A stretch of DNA of 64,000 nucleotides from Glyphotaelius pellucidus (lineage: Eukaryota > Arthropoda > Insecta > Trichoptera > Limnephilidae): contig OW386563.1 of assembly GCA_936435175.1 (NCBI GenBank), positions 11,632,694 to 11,696,693 on the forward strand. Direction: 5' to 3'. The first letter of the stretch is position 1, and each line of letters starts with the position of its first letter. Below are positions 31,501-41,113 of this stretch, in pieces. Below the pieces are notes generated by a model that saw only the letters and a list, made by a program, of their open reading frames with translations, was not told the origin of the DNA and did not search any database. A program made the position numbers and the translations under genes.

Positions 31501-33093
31501 TTGATGATAATTTAGCATTTGAAGTAGCGCAGTGCAATCGATAACTTTTCAACATCGGATCGATAGGCGTAACTTCCGATGATATTTTATCAATGTCTCG
31601 AGCACGGTTACATAGTTGACAGCCGAACCGATATTAACAGCGAATAAAGAAAAACACATTATTTTCTATGAATCGACAATTTGACTGGGGTCTAGGAGTT
31701 GAAAGGTCTTATGGCTTATCTAATAGACGACATCGTTTGTCTTTTAAATCGGTATTTATAGATCACACTTCCAACACTATTAATTTTTCTATGGCGGCCT
31801 TTCATTACTTGCACGGCAACGGCACGATGACGGTAACTGCAAACGGTGTTTCATATCAGCAAAGTGTGTGAGGGAGATGTATGATAATGATTACATTTTA
31901 CTTTGGGGAAGCAGACATACGTACCTCGTTTTTCTCATTTTCAACAACTCTTTCTTACACACTCTTAACCTTTTCGTCCCGGAAAGAAAAAAATCACTCA
32001 TGATCCGAAGGGGGGTCACTCGGGGACCTCAATTTGTTTTGCTTATTAAAGGGTGTTAATGACAATTTTTTTTGTAATTTGTTTTGGTAATAATTAGAAG
32101 GAAGTATATTCATCGTATTTCAGTAGTCATTTACAAAATCGTTTAATTAATAAAGTCATAATTAATATTTTAATGAATTTAGACCATAACATGTATTTTT
32201 CCATAGAAAACAGAGAAGGCGGGCGCCTTGATTGATGTTGATAGCCAACATAACTCCTTGTTTCCGAATCTCGACTGGCGATTGGCGCTTACCGGAAACG
32301 ACCCAGACCGAATGATCTTTGACCGGCAAGCGAACATTATAGCATCGTAAAAAGAGCAAATGAGATGGATGTAAACGAAGGGGATATAGTCCTTTCCACT
32401 AACAACTTAGAAATTACTAGCTATCGCTTAGAATTGTCCCGATATGTACTTACAGCAGATGGGAACGGGGTAACGCCCGAACAGAGGGGAAAGGAGGCGG
32501 GCGGGACAGATTCTCCGTCGGAATTTGATAGAAATTATTTAATATTAAGAAAAGTAGCAATGCGATATTAATTATTTTAATGCAGATCAATAACCAAATA
32601 GTTTTTCTAGGATTACCCAAATTATTGAGTATGTGGTTTAAAAAACAACTTAGATACAGCGTAAAACTCTCGTTAGTGTAAGTGCGTTCCCCCGGTTCGG
32701 TACGGAAGTGTTAATAATGTGCTTAGAAAGAGCTGCAGCATTATTGTTATAAAGAACGCATGTTTTGTGCTTTTTTGTACCATTGTCGTGCCGCAACTGT
32801 AGGAATTATAAAAGAAACCTATAGTTAATTGAGATGATCTTTCGTTCTCAATTTAATGTCACGAGTGGCCTGACATTTCTACGTCCCGACACATTCCGTC
32901 GGGACAACGGGTAAGGGTCCTTAAAAACGGGACGGTCCCAATCAAAATGGGACGTATCGTCACGTTGTATACCAGACCTACTGAAATGGATAGGTAATCC
33001 TGGAGACCAAGAAAATATGAATAAATTGTTGATTTTTACCTGGACTATGCACACCGCCAAGCAAAGTCCTACGAACATCTTCGGACCAAACAT
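25572..33093 (-). CDS. Secreted Pro/Thr-rich repeat protein, three exons
   Basis: Exons 33093-33040, 30091-29903 and 27500-25572 are all joined in phase 0 and give 723 residues. Exon 1 is a signal peptide. Exon 2 (residues 19-81) has QDEKNASLP and LHQFTQLWKGIPHHF, alignable with the start of the plus-strand paralogue. Exon 3 begins IKDSGVVHHTLTKAEIEKLL, then a Pro-rich part, a short PPT stretch, module A (about 263-350: EEEIEERYSVGRPC, FLNSNVP, LLFPAK-like), a long PPT array of about 26 units, module B (about 543-625, same motifs), a short PPT array and a Cys tail (LLCYC). N-V-T, N-T-T and N-S-T sites and dense Thr/Pro suggest glycosylation. Intron 1 (2948 bp) and intron 2 (2402 bp) are full of transposons. 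Family not recognised; an extracellular matrix, cuticle, silk or mucin-like role is inferred from composition only. Confidence 0.8.
26170..26705 (-). repeat. 21-bp coding repeat, about 26 PPT units
   Basis: Seven-codon units (for example KPTLPPT, EPTVPPT, EPTAPPT), with one unit shortened to EPTVPT. Several adjacent units are identical at protein level. Antisense reading gives a Gly/Val-rich shadow frame that is not a gene. Confidence 0.85.
27849..28676. mobile_element. hAT-type element with perfect 8-bp duplication
   Basis: GTAGGTAG flanks both ends (27841-27848 and 28677-28684). The ends are TAGGAATGCAATCCCG and, reversed, TAGGGAATGCAATCTCG. Many GATCTCG/CGAGATC motifs lie subterminally. 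Internally a BED-finger remnant of the transposase remains; the catalytic region is absent. It is inserted in a LINE tail inside intron 2 of the secreted-protein gene. Confidence 0.85.
28311..28495 (+). pseudogene. BED zinc-finger remnant of a hAT transposase
   Basis: MWKNNPDQVYVEFSSRLPVW is followed after a one-base shift by RYFKKAVNNLNAQCKLCKAV, then a TTSGSTKGLHVHMMS segment. The C-x2-C...H pattern with the aromatic lead-in is the DNA-binding BED finger of hAT transposases. The final His is altered (SINKID where H is expected), and the rest of the transposase is missing. Confidence 0.7.
28921..29262 (+). repeat. SINE-like family S1, copy 3
   Basis: Runs from AATTTGGGAGGCGGGTTTGG to TGTGTGGAGCTAATGTAGAA with an A-rich end. 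It lies in intron 2 in the orientation opposite to the host gene. It gives the clearest view of the full unit (about 340 bases). Confidence 0.7.
29434..29545 (+). repeat. Dispersed repeat S3, copy 1 of 3
   Basis: TTTAGCACCGTTGTGATATG through CTAAAAAGAGACAAACA to TTTAGCCTGCGAGGGAATGA recurs at 33424-33535 and, shortened, at 43535-43600. Confidence 0.65.
29640..29850 (-). repeat. SINE-like family S1, copy 4 (partial)
   Basis: Minus-strand copy ending at the T-run of 29625-29660. The distal half is missing beyond CATGAACCCGGTACTTCT near 29845, close to exon 2. Confidence 0.6.
29903..30091 (-). CDS. Exon 2
   Basis: The acceptor CTTGACTCTTACAG precedes GGG, and the donor is AACAG|GTAAAT. It is 189 bases, exactly 63 codons, open in phase 0 and codes for GQKNVTDP... 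to ...DDTICQQNKQ. GC content is visibly above the flanking intron. The core QDEKN-ASLP-KWLHQFTQLW resembles QLGEKN-VPIP-LKKFSDLW in the plus-strand gene, which supports both models. Confidence 0.75.
30135..30480 (+). repeat. Copy of D1 right-hand part, in intron 1
   Basis: Starts near CCAACCCACTGGCCACATAA and runs through GTACCAAAAATTGAAA and TTAATTTCTTTAAATTTGTT to CATTTTTATTCATAAAGTTA. Matches 8165-8525 in reverse over about 330 bases. Confidence 0.7.
31068..31230 (+). repeat. Dispersed repeat, copy at 42250-42400
   Basis: GAAAAGTTTTTTTAATCATT, ACAAAAACT, TTTGAGAATGA and ATTTTGCAA blocks recur in the same order and orientation at 42250-42400, where they lie inside a Helitron-like element. 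Confidence 0.5.
31345..31475 (+). other. Polypurine G-rich tract
   Basis: About 130 bases on the plus strand are nearly all purine, with runs such as GGGAGAGGGGAGGGGAACGC. Runs of three or more G at short spacing fit a G-quadruplex pattern, and the long purine strand could form a triplex. It sits in intron 1 of the minus-strand gene, so the RNA carries the C-rich strand. Confidence 0.6.
31560..32840. other. Intron 1 DNA, no exon supported
   Basis: Short frames on both strands (for example 31668-31871 plus and 32162-32359 minus) have no recognisable domains. No acceptor/donor pair brackets them in phase with the gene. Confidence 0.3.
33040..33093 (-). CDS. Exon 1: signal peptide
   Basis: Eighteen codons, MFGPKMFVGLCLAVCIVQ, followed by the donor GTAAAAATC. 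A Lys near the start and a hydrophobic run MFVGLCLAVCIV make a standard signal peptide. Cleavage would fall near the exon 1/2 junction. The ATG at 33093-33091 is chosen because the next upstream in-frame codons contain no other ATG and a promoter lies 55-95 bases upstream. Confidence 0.75.
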
Positions 33094-33145
33094 CTTTAGA
33101 GATTTCACACTTCTTAAGAAAATGTTTTATTACCATCTACGGAAG

Positions 33146-33186
33146 AACTGAACTGCTTGCAATCTTCCACTGTTTAGACTTATAAA
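33146..33186 (-). promoter_or_regulatory. TATA box and initiator of the minus-strand gene
   Basis: Reversed, the segment reads GCTTTATAAGTC and, 30-35 bases on, GCAGTTCAGTTC, which holds the arthropod-type initiator TCAGT (33146-33151). The ATG follows about 55 bases after the start site. The spacing is right for a core promoter. Confidence 0.55.
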
Positions 33187-33423
33187 GCATTTTGTATTCA
33201 TTATCAGCAAATCATTTTAGCAATAATCATGGTTCGTATTTGAAAACTTAGAGTCAGCACTTTTTGCACAATTTGTCACGGAGAACGCAAAAGAATTCAA
33301 AGAATTACTGACATGAACTGGTGTTCGTTGATTATAACTTAGTTAAAAAAGGAATGATAAATATTCTTGAGTAACGAATTTTATATGTGTATTGGATTCC
33401 TACAGATTTTTGAAGTGAAAACT

Positions 33424-33535
33424 TCTTTAGCACCGTTGTGATTTGAAACACTATGAAACATAAAATAGCGACACTAAAAAGAGACAAACATACATCTACA
33501 GGATTTAGCCTGCAAGAGAATGATATAGTATAATC
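33424..33535 (+). repeat. Dispersed repeat S3, copy 2
   Basis: Matches 29434-29545 over its whole length in the same orientation, here upstream of the minus-strand gene. Confidence 0.65.
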
Positions 33536-33632
33536 GGTCTCTTTTTTGTGCGATGCTTTGTAGCTTCTCCACTCTTGCCTACATTAGTTTTATGAAGGTT
33601 TCACTTCTACCGCTTGTGAATTGCACACTCTG

Positions 33633-34015
33633 TTTTTTTTTTTTTTTTTTTTTTAATTAGCTCTCCACAGTAAGTCCTGAGGAAAAAAAATCTTTTAGGA
33701 CTGTGGAGGGTCTCTTTAAGGAAATGAAGGAGAGGAAGTTCTGTCAAGGAAAACGGTGTGTGCAGAAGGTAGGAATCTGGTGGTCATTGTGTCCAGGAGT
33801 GACGGATGTATGAGTCCATCCCTCCCATTACGTTGCAAGGCGATGAATTGAGAGAGTCTGGCCGGAGTTAGGTTAGGTCTTCCTCAACCAGTCTCTTCCG
33901 ATCCGGCCCGCTATGCAGCAGGGGGACAAAGTTATTAGCTCAAAAGACTTAGACACACTCTGTAAAACCGGGCACCTCTGCTAAGGGCGGCAGTATCCAT
34001 ACCCGCCTCAATAAG
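33633..34015 (-). repeat. SINE-like family S1, copy 5
   Basis: Begins (plus coordinates) at a 20-base T-run, so the poly(A) tail lies on the minus strand. It then follows the family order back to GCGGCAGTATCCATACCCGC. The long intact tail suggests a fairly young copy. Confidence 0.7.
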
Positions 34016-34267
34016 ATAACAATTCATTTATACGTAATAAGTACTTACTTTCATAAAATTACAAGTACCTACTGAGACAATCGACACTTACGTAGTTAAA
34101 CATACTAATTTCGGCTGTCGGTGAGTTGGTTAGGGATGTGAAGTATTCATGCGTAATGCGTAATTTTATTCAAATTCAATTCAAAATGGAGCTATCTTTT
34201 TACATCAGAACCATTCAAAACACCTTTTCCACTTGAACTACTACATTTGGCACAATGGTCCAGATGT

Positions 34268-34525
34268 TGAAATTAAATGCCAAACATTGTGAATTTTTTC
34301 ACAAATATAACTTGTAAAATAATAGAAATAGACTTGTTTTAAATAATTTTCGGAGCATACTTTGCGATTTTTTTCTATCGAGGGAATTTCATATAATTTG
34401 CGTTTCGGCGTGGAACGTATCTAGATATTATCTTCAAAAATAACATATATTTTTTTAAGAGCTTAAAAACTTCAAATGTTTAAGGGAGATATGTAAGAAA
34501 TCGGTCAAAATTCGAATAGTGGACC
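34268..34525 (-). repeat. Inverted copy of the 19077-19312 repeat
   Basis: Reverse complement of the plus-strand repeat downstream of the paralogue, high similarity by eye. Confidence 0.6.
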
Positions 34526-34612
34526 CTTACATTAAAAATAAAACTTTTTTTCGTACAAAGATGAAAATGAATTAGAATATATTACTTAATATAAAACTTA
34601 TAGCTTACGACG

Positions 34613-35100
34613 TTGTGTCGACCTGATGTTGTGGTCGGCCGAGTTTTTTAGTACCGCGGTCTGCCGCTAGGGGGCGTATAGAGCCACCATTGCCGAGTCA
34701 GTAAGCCAAACGTCATTGCTAAAGAAGGTTCCGTTTGGTTTGTGTGAATTTTTTAGTGACAGTTGTTTTGTGTGCTCGTCGTTTTTGCAATGGCTGATTC
34801 TCGTGAACAGCGCGCGGCCGTAAAATTTTGTTTTTTGCTCGGGAAAATTATTTAAAAAAAAAAAAAATTTCCAAGGTGATGAATTATGGTGCTACGGTTG
34901 CGACCCTGAAACGAAGCAACAATCAAGCCAGTGGAATGTGTGAGCAAAAAAGCTCTTCAAGTGATTTCATTTGACGAGCTTTTTGGGGCGAGGCGAACTT
35001 GAAGTTTTCCCCTGACCCGATTGTTGCTTCGTTTCAGGGTCGTAACCGTAGCACCATGATTCGTTACCTGTGATGACCTTGAATTTTTTTTTTAGAAATA
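34613..35100 (+). mobile_element. Rearranged mariner-like element
   Basis: ATG at 34790 opens MADSREQRAAVKFCFLLGK, the N-terminus of a mariner transposase, then stops. After a deletion, GDELWCYGCDPETKQQSSQW (from 34876) is the region around the first catalytic Asp. This part is then repeated inverted at 35015-35090 (reading GNESWCYGYDPETKQQSGQ on the minus strand). The result is a fold-back, internally deleted copy with no function. Confidence 0.75.
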
Positions 35101-35103
35101 TTG

Positions 35104-35715
35104 TATTTCTTAACCCTTAATTTACCCGGTGGGTCCCTGGGACTCCATTGAAAACTTTCAGCGCTCATAAAACCGTTAGTTTTTGGAATTACAAATTCTG
35201 CGTTCCAGTACCTTCACGCAATGATGCGTCAAACGCGGGGGAGAGTGGATGTCGATGTGCGAGGCTCCGATTGGTAAGTAATCACGCACGGTACCGGGGT
35301 ATTAATGTTATAATTTTAGCCTATTGACGATATTGAACAAAAAAAGCAAAAAAGATAACCTTGTTCTTTTTTGTTGCTTTTTATAAGAATTGATTATGTT
35401 TTTGTTATATTTCTTTAAAAATTACTTTGAAAAATTGTTTTGTTTTTGAAATGTTGAGACTAGAAGTTAGGTCTCGTTATTTTGTTACAAAAAGTGCCAT
35501 ATTCTAGAAGTTCCTGAATAAAAGGCTGTGATTCTATAATTTTAAATAAAAACCTATGCCATTGTAAAACCATAAATATACAATAAATAAATATAACTAG
35601 CATTTCATTTAAAAAAGTGTTTATTTCATATTAAATTTACGATTTTATTTCCGGGAGTCCTGGGGACTCCACCAGGTAAATTGTGTATGTATGAAGTCAC
35701 CGGGTAAATCAAGAG
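35104..35715. mobile_element. piggyBac-type non-autonomous element
   Basis: Starts TTAACCCTTAATTTACCCGG with GGGTCCCTGGGACTCC just inside. The reversed right side shows GATTTACCCGGTGAC and then AATTTACCTGGTGG with GAGTCCCCAGGACTCC. TTAA at the left end fits the piggyBac target. The exact right border is not certain. Confidence 0.5.
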
Positions 35716-35879
35716 GTAATATTGTATTTCATAATAAAAAAAATAAAAAAATCTACTTCGTGCGTGTGATCCAGTCTTAAGAGATAGCCTTACATCGTTT
35801 GCCCAGTAAAGGTGGAATACCGGATACTTGAGGGTACCCATCATGATGTGCATTCCTAGAAATCGTTTCATTTCGCTAA

Positions 35880-36947
35880 CCCTTAACTACCTACCACCTA
35901 ATTTCGTTCCTTAATCACCCTCGTGCGGTCCGTGAGACCACTGGGATATTATTACATTTAATTTGGAATCTTTTGAAACAACAAAACAGCTGATTGAATG
36001 AAATACATGTTTATACTCTAGAATTTTATTTAAGAAACAAAAACAAAATTAACTTTACACATTCAAACTATTCTTAAAACCTTTATAAAGCAACAGTTTT
36101 GTCACAAAAAAACACTATCCTAAGAAAACGAGATCTGTAGCATTAGGAACCTAAAATTTTAAATTCTTTGTATTATTTTTTATAATTCCTGAAGAAAAAG
36201 AACAGCTTACCAGATTGCACATGGAGAATGATCATGTTCAGAGGGACATCAAGAATTCTATTCGAAATTATATATTGAATACACTGATTATGTCATTAAA
36301 CAAAAAAAAATAAACATTAAATAAAAAAAAAAATAACAAAATTGCAATGCGTAAACATATACAATTTTTTGCGGCAGTTACAGCACATTTTTTTCGAACA
36401 TTCCAAACAAATAGGTACCTTGCATAAAAAACATAAGTAAGCCATCTTATGTTTTTTTTTTTGGTTCACATGTGAAACACGTTTTTCGAATTTTAAGTTT
36501 TTCTGCATCAGAAGTGGTCAGTAATTCTTCCCTGATCTGCAGAATACGGCGAATAGTATTCTTGATGTCCCTCTGAACGTGATCATTCTCCATGTGTGAT
36601 CTAGTAAGCTGTTCTTTTTCTTCAGGAATTAGAATTGGTTTTTAGTCTTCTGCCATCTTGTAATATTTTCATCATTTTTATTCATTTGATACTAAAAACA
36701 ACAAAAATAAGTAAATACAAAAAATCACATAATCACCTACGTGCGGTCACACAGACCCCTGGCGTGAAGCTTTGACTTACCCAGTCAGACTTACCCGGTC
36801 AGACGCGCGCAGGTCTATACTTGCCGGACACATTTCGATGTGTACAAAAGGTACATAGATGCGCTCTGCCGTACGACACACACACATCAAAAAAATTAAA
36901 TTAAAAATATGTTGCGGTCCCTGAGACCGGTGGTAGGTGGTTAAGGG
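35880..36947. mobile_element. piggyBac-type element B, nested in the transposase remnant
   Basis: The ends are CCCTTAACTACCTACCACC and, reversed, CCCTTAACCACCTACCACC, flanked by TTAA on the right (36948-36951) and CTAA on the left (35876-35879). Subterminal motifs GCGGTCC...GAGACC occur at both ends. It carries a transposase C-terminal fragment and an 85-bp inverted repeat. Confidence 0.75.
36345..36650 (-). pseudogene. piggyBac transposase Cys-rich C-terminus
   Basis: Minus strand: IPEEKEQLTRSHMENDHVQR, then LLTTSDAEKLKIRKTC, a frameshift in an A-run, and KMAYLCFLCKVPICLECSKK with MCCNCRKK. The CxxC/CxxC spacing is the zinc-binding tail of piggyBac transposases. The IPEEKEQL... part is repeated inverted at 36178-36262. 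Confidence 0.65.
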
Positions 36948-37332
36948 TTAACTGTGGTGTTTACACTTATGCTATTTTTTTGTACCGAATACAAATTTGT
37001 CTACTCAACAATATTTATTATAATGTTTTCATCTATGAAACATAAAAAATATTGTAGACCAGACATATTCCGTGGTGATTTTGACAAGGTCACATCACAG
37101 TGAGAGTCCACAGGCTTGTGATCTTTCTTGATCCACCGTAGATCTGCTCTCCGTCCATGGAAAGTTGAGGCTTCACCGGGCTGTCCTGGGGCACGGTGCA
37201 GGACTCTAGCTTGCCTCCTACTGGCCGCTGCCCCTCTTCCAAACTCTATAAATGAAAAAATAATACTTTATAGTTTCATTTAAAACCCAGATACGTTCAT
37301 ACTGATAACAACATCAAACACAATGATCGCTG

Positions 37333-37371
<39 letters not shown>
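37333..37371. repeat. TA microsatellite
   Basis: Pure (TA)n followed by a T-run, within the LINE/piggyBac intron region. Confidence 0.9.
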
Positions 37372-37380
<9 letters not shown>

Positions 37381-37559
37381 TACATAGTTTTAGAAAAGAA
37401 TGTGTCCTTACTGGGGTACCCCATTCTAAGGTCACATTGTACATGTTTTTGTGTTTGAATTACAAGTTAATACCTATTTTAAAATATTACAAGAGGAAAA
37501 TTATAAAGTTATATCTAAAAGAAAGCACAATACAGGCATTAATCTTTATTTGGTTGCAA

Positions 37560-39010
37560 AATTGTATCTATGTTCTTCCTTCCCATGTCCATAATCCATC
37601 TTAATTCTTCTTTTGAAGTCGTTTATTTGTTTAAGTTTTTATTGCAAGAGGGAGTATATTAAATAGTTTTATAGAGAAGTATTGCAAATTTCTTTGTCTA
37701 AAAGTCGTTCTATTGTTGGTTGGTGGAATGCATGTTGTAATGTGGATCTTGTGAATCGGCCCGAGTTTGTCTGTGCAAAGTTTACCTGGTTTTTGAATGC
37801 GTATATTAGAATATCTTTTGCATATTTAAGTTTAAGTGACATTAAATTCAGTGCCTTAAAAACGTAGTCTGTAGGAGTTTGATGGGTACTCTAAGTATAA
37901 TTTTCAAAATTCGTCCCTTAGCTTACAACACCACTCAAGTCGAAAATTGGCGGTTTTCACATTTTAATGCCTTTAGATGGAGCTGCTCATTGCGCGTCTA
38001 ACCATTGGTCACATGATATATATTTCAGTCAATCAGAAGCCGTAATTCGAAAAGCAGTGACAGCGCGCAAGTCGGTTGGCCTCTCAACACCGTGCAGTTT
38101 TTTTTGTCTCCTGTAAAGTTGGTAGAAATGACTTATCGCTTAACTTGCCGTTCGTCCGCCGGTGTACCATCGGCGCAAGCCAAAATAATCACTAAAAAAT
38201 AATTTTGTTATGCGATTTTAACCCTTATGTATAAAGAAAACGTGTGAAGAAGAAGGTCAGAATCGCTTGGGGCATTCTTGTCATAAGGTATAAGATACCG
38301 TGAACCCACCTAGAGCAGCGATATAATTTCTTTGAAATTGTTTATGACACGGCCTGCGTGGCTGCGCGCCGCTCGGCTGGACAAAATGGCGGCTGTCAAG
38401 TCTCGCGTCGCGGGCGACGAAATGATCGTAAAACGTATAAATTCATCGAATAAACGCAAGTAATATTGTTCTTATGTATAGTTTAGTATTCAAGGAATGT
38501 GTTTCAGTAAAGATTACATAAGATAGCATAAAATTAACCTGCAAAATATTACGTAAAAGTCAAAACATCGCGAAATTTTTTCGTTTTTTCCATGTTATTT
38601 GAAACGTAGTAAAAAGTATAAATTCATTGAATAAACGCAAGTAATATTGTTCTTATGTATAGTTTAGTATTCAAGGAATGTGTTTCAGTAAAAATTACTT
38701 TAGATAGCATAAAATTAACCTGCAAAATATTACGTTAAAGTTGACGTTTTTTCGTTTTTTCCTGGCACGTCAGGGGTTGTGGTGTTGTTAGCTAAGGGAC
38801 GAATTACCCTTTGTGCTATGAGGACTGGATTTACAGTGGAATCGCACGAACTTCCCCATCCGATAAGACCACATTGTAGATGAGATTGGGCTAATGCATA
38901 ATAAATTTTAATTAGCTGTTCTTTATCTAAAATGTTTCTTATTGTTTTGAAAAAGTATGTTAGTTTTTTTTTTATTTGTTGCTCACATTTTCCACTTGGG
39001 AGTTCCAATT
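37560..39010 (-). pseudogene. CR1/L2-like LINE C-terminal remnant, split by a MITE
   Basis: 39008-38806 reads KKKLTYFFKTIRNILDKEQL, IKIYYALAQSHLQCGLIGWG and NPVLIAQR. After the MITE, the other side continues VLKIILRVPIKLLQ with several stops, then PPTNNRTTF-like residues. The order matches the C-terminal region of the 11.6-13.7 kb LINE (FALFQSIATYGIVGWG, IIFKCNPSHPSE, IIPPTKTAFAQRQ). Dead copy. Confidence 0.65.
37908..38805. mobile_element. MITE with 27-bp terminal inverted repeats
   Basis: The left end AATTCGTCCCTTAGCTTACA and the reversed right end AATTCGTCCCTTAGCTAACA match, and continue ACACCAC. Inside, a segment starting GTATAAATTCAT(C/T)GAATAAA is duplicated in tandem at 38435 and 38616 (181-base offset). 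The insert splits a LINE frame. The target duplication is not clear. Confidence 0.75.
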
Positions 39011-39329
39011 TCAGTTTTTTTCAATAATTATTCCAAGGTATTTTATTGTTTGTATTTCATTCAATTTTGGGCACTTTGCAAGGAATTTCTTGGTTCACGT
39101 ACAAACAGTCTTTATGAATTTTTATGTTTAGGTTTAAAAAGAAATGATGATAAAAGTACTTACATGGATTTCTACATCCATTCTAAGATCTTGGCTCAAT
39201 GCCTCCACTGACCCACTCATCCCGCCAGCCCTCTTCATCTTCATCATCCGACTCCCAGTCAACGTCGGAAATATCTCCTTCCAGTATCGTGGTGATCTCC
39301 TTGTATGACAAACTTCTGTGCGATTCTAC

Positions 39330-40690
39330 AGGAAATATCAAAATAAATGAATACATTTTGAAATGATCAAATTAACCACTCAGGTATTTTGCCATTGTGC
39401 AAGTTTTTTGTCTTAAACGAAAAGTCAGATTTATAAAATTTTTTTGTTATTTCCGCTTCGCAATAAGGAACTGCAGTGAAAAATATTATTGCTTTAAAAA
39501 ATAGTTCATACAGATCAATAAACGCTGATTCTGAATATATAAGTTTAATTAAATAATATTTAACGTAGAGTTTTAAAAAAATATATTAAAAAGTCCATTT
39601 TAAAACAGTTCATCAAAACACCCTGTCAGGTTAGTATTATTGGATTTTTGAGGCGTCACGTTTTTTCACATCACCGCGTCCATAATTTTCCAGCCACCTG
39701 GTCATAATGTATAGAAATTATGACAAGCCATTCAACTTCCGTGTTATTGGTTTATAGAGATTTAGACATATAATGGTTGTTGTTTTTATTGAAACATTAT
39801 TTGGGCCTAAATAATTCAGTATCAAAAATAGAGTATCTCTATTAGTTTATCTATATTGTTTAAAATATTCAAAAAATTTAAACTATTTTAATGCCTGTCG
39901 CAACGCTCCAATTCTGAATTTCAAAATGGCGGCGACAAACAGCTGATTCCAGTTGCCTACAAAATTGATGCTTCGGTTTCCATAATATTGATTTCGATTC
40001 GTAAAGCTAAAAAAATAATAATTTCTAACAATTTTTATACCACTCTCCCATAGTAATATTAAAAATATATTAAATAAATATAATAAATATAACATAATAA
40101 ATAAATAATTCCACCTAAATAATGTTTTACTTAATGAATAGTTTCATAGCTTCTTCCATACAAAATGACACACACCTGTTGAAAATAAATAAAACTTTTG
40201 GTCATGATGACGTCACACGATTCACACTAGATACGATGGTTTATGGGGGATTTTGAAAAATTAAAACTTTAACAATTATTTAAGTTAGAAGGTTGGAATT
40301 CCTTCTTAAAGCTCTATAAATGAAATATTTCTGAATGTAGCTGAATACTAACAATTGTTTTTGAAAGCTTATTTCATAAGCTTTCAAATTGCTTTATTAC
40401 AAATATCCCTGGATATACTAAGAATATACTAAGATCCCGGGCCAACTCGAACTCCAACTTTCCAAATCGAACTTCCAATGCACAAACTAGCACTTTACAA
40501 ATCGTCCAAACGTTTGAAGTTAGAAATTGGCCTCAGTGTGGCCGTACCATAAGACTATCAAAGAATGTGTGCATATTTTCTCTAATGACGCATAAAATCG
40601 CCGGGCGGGAAACATGAAAATTAATTGTATCGCTTGTAATACTCGATAATAATAAGCGATTTGTGCATAATTATAAATGAAATGTTATTT
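39330..40690. other. No gene seen
   Basis: AT-rich sequence without supported frames or repeats shared with the rest of the window. ATAAATATAA-type low complexity near 40075. Confidence 0.35.
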
Positions 40691-40730
40691 ATAAATGAAA
40701 ACAAATAACTTTGTGTACACCACTATTTAA

Positions 40731-40783
40731 TTAACAATATCGACATGTTTCAAAACTATGTTTTCTTCGTCAGGATAATAAGT
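40731..40783 (-). ncRNA. Hammerhead-ribozyme-like motif
   Basis: Minus strand: stem I strand ATTATC, then CTGACGA (core C3-A9), a stem II hairpin over AGAAAACATAGTTTT, GAA (core 12-14), a two-pair stem III (AC/GT around AT), then GTC as cleavage site and GATATT pairing back to ATTATC (four pairs, then a mismatch and two more). This fits the minimal type I form with very short stem III described for Penelope-like elements. The sister arm (41388-41430, plus) keeps CTGACGA but has GAAGC and GTT, so it looks decayed. Confidence 0.55.
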
Positions 40784-40951
40784 TAATAAAAAATAACAAA
40801 AGACAAACAAGTATAGACAAATAAGAACATAGACAAAATATTAGAAAGGATTGGTGATTAATTACTTAAAATATCATAAAAAACAATTATATAAAATAAA
40901 ATATAAAAAATTATTTTAGGATGATTTATAATTATTTATAATAATTATTAT

Positions 40952-41113
40952 TCAGAATTTGCCAACCACATTTTAGAAACAAGTCATTCTTTTGATATTA
41001 ATAAAGGTTTAAAATTTTTACACACTAACACAACGGGTATACAATTAGATAACTTAGAAATTTTAGAAATTAGGAAAAGTGTTAATAATAAATTAAATAT
41101 TATAAATAACTAA
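40952..41113 (+). pseudogene. Penelope-like element C-terminal fragment
   Basis: Fifty-three residues: SEFANHILETSHSFDINKGL, KFLHTNTTGIQLDNLEILEI, RKSVNNKLNIINN and stop. The FANHILE...H.F, LH....G..L..LE..EI pattern is the tail found downstream of GIY-YIG endonuclease domains in Penelope-like elements. The 5' remainder is replaced by the inverted arm. Confidence 0.6.

Larger units (their letters stand above)
35740..39325 (-). pseudogene. Decayed piggyBac transposase gene, split and interrupted
   Basis: Reading on the minus strand: 39325-39183 follows an acceptor (TTTCCTGTAG) and encodes an acidic N-terminus (YKEITTILEGDISDVDWESD) ending in TAG. 37243-36952, after another acceptor, encodes RADLRWIKKDHKP, PRNMSGLQYFLCF and TNLYSVQKNS, the start of the DDE domain, with one TAG at IVE*TNL. 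35875-35740 continues with MKRFLGMHIMMGTLKYPVFH and LYWANDVRL. Between the last two pieces sits element B; removing it with one TTAA copy keeps the frame. The catalytic core beyond is lost. The intron holds a LINE remnant and a MITE. Either an old transposon or a dead PGBD-like gene. Confidence 0.65.

Noticed and set aside
32162..32359. Minus-strand frame with RCYNVRLPVKDHSVWVV in intron 1 as a further exon
   Set aside because: No acceptor/donor pair in phase with exons 1 and 2, and those exons already join in frame. The paralogue shows no counterpart.
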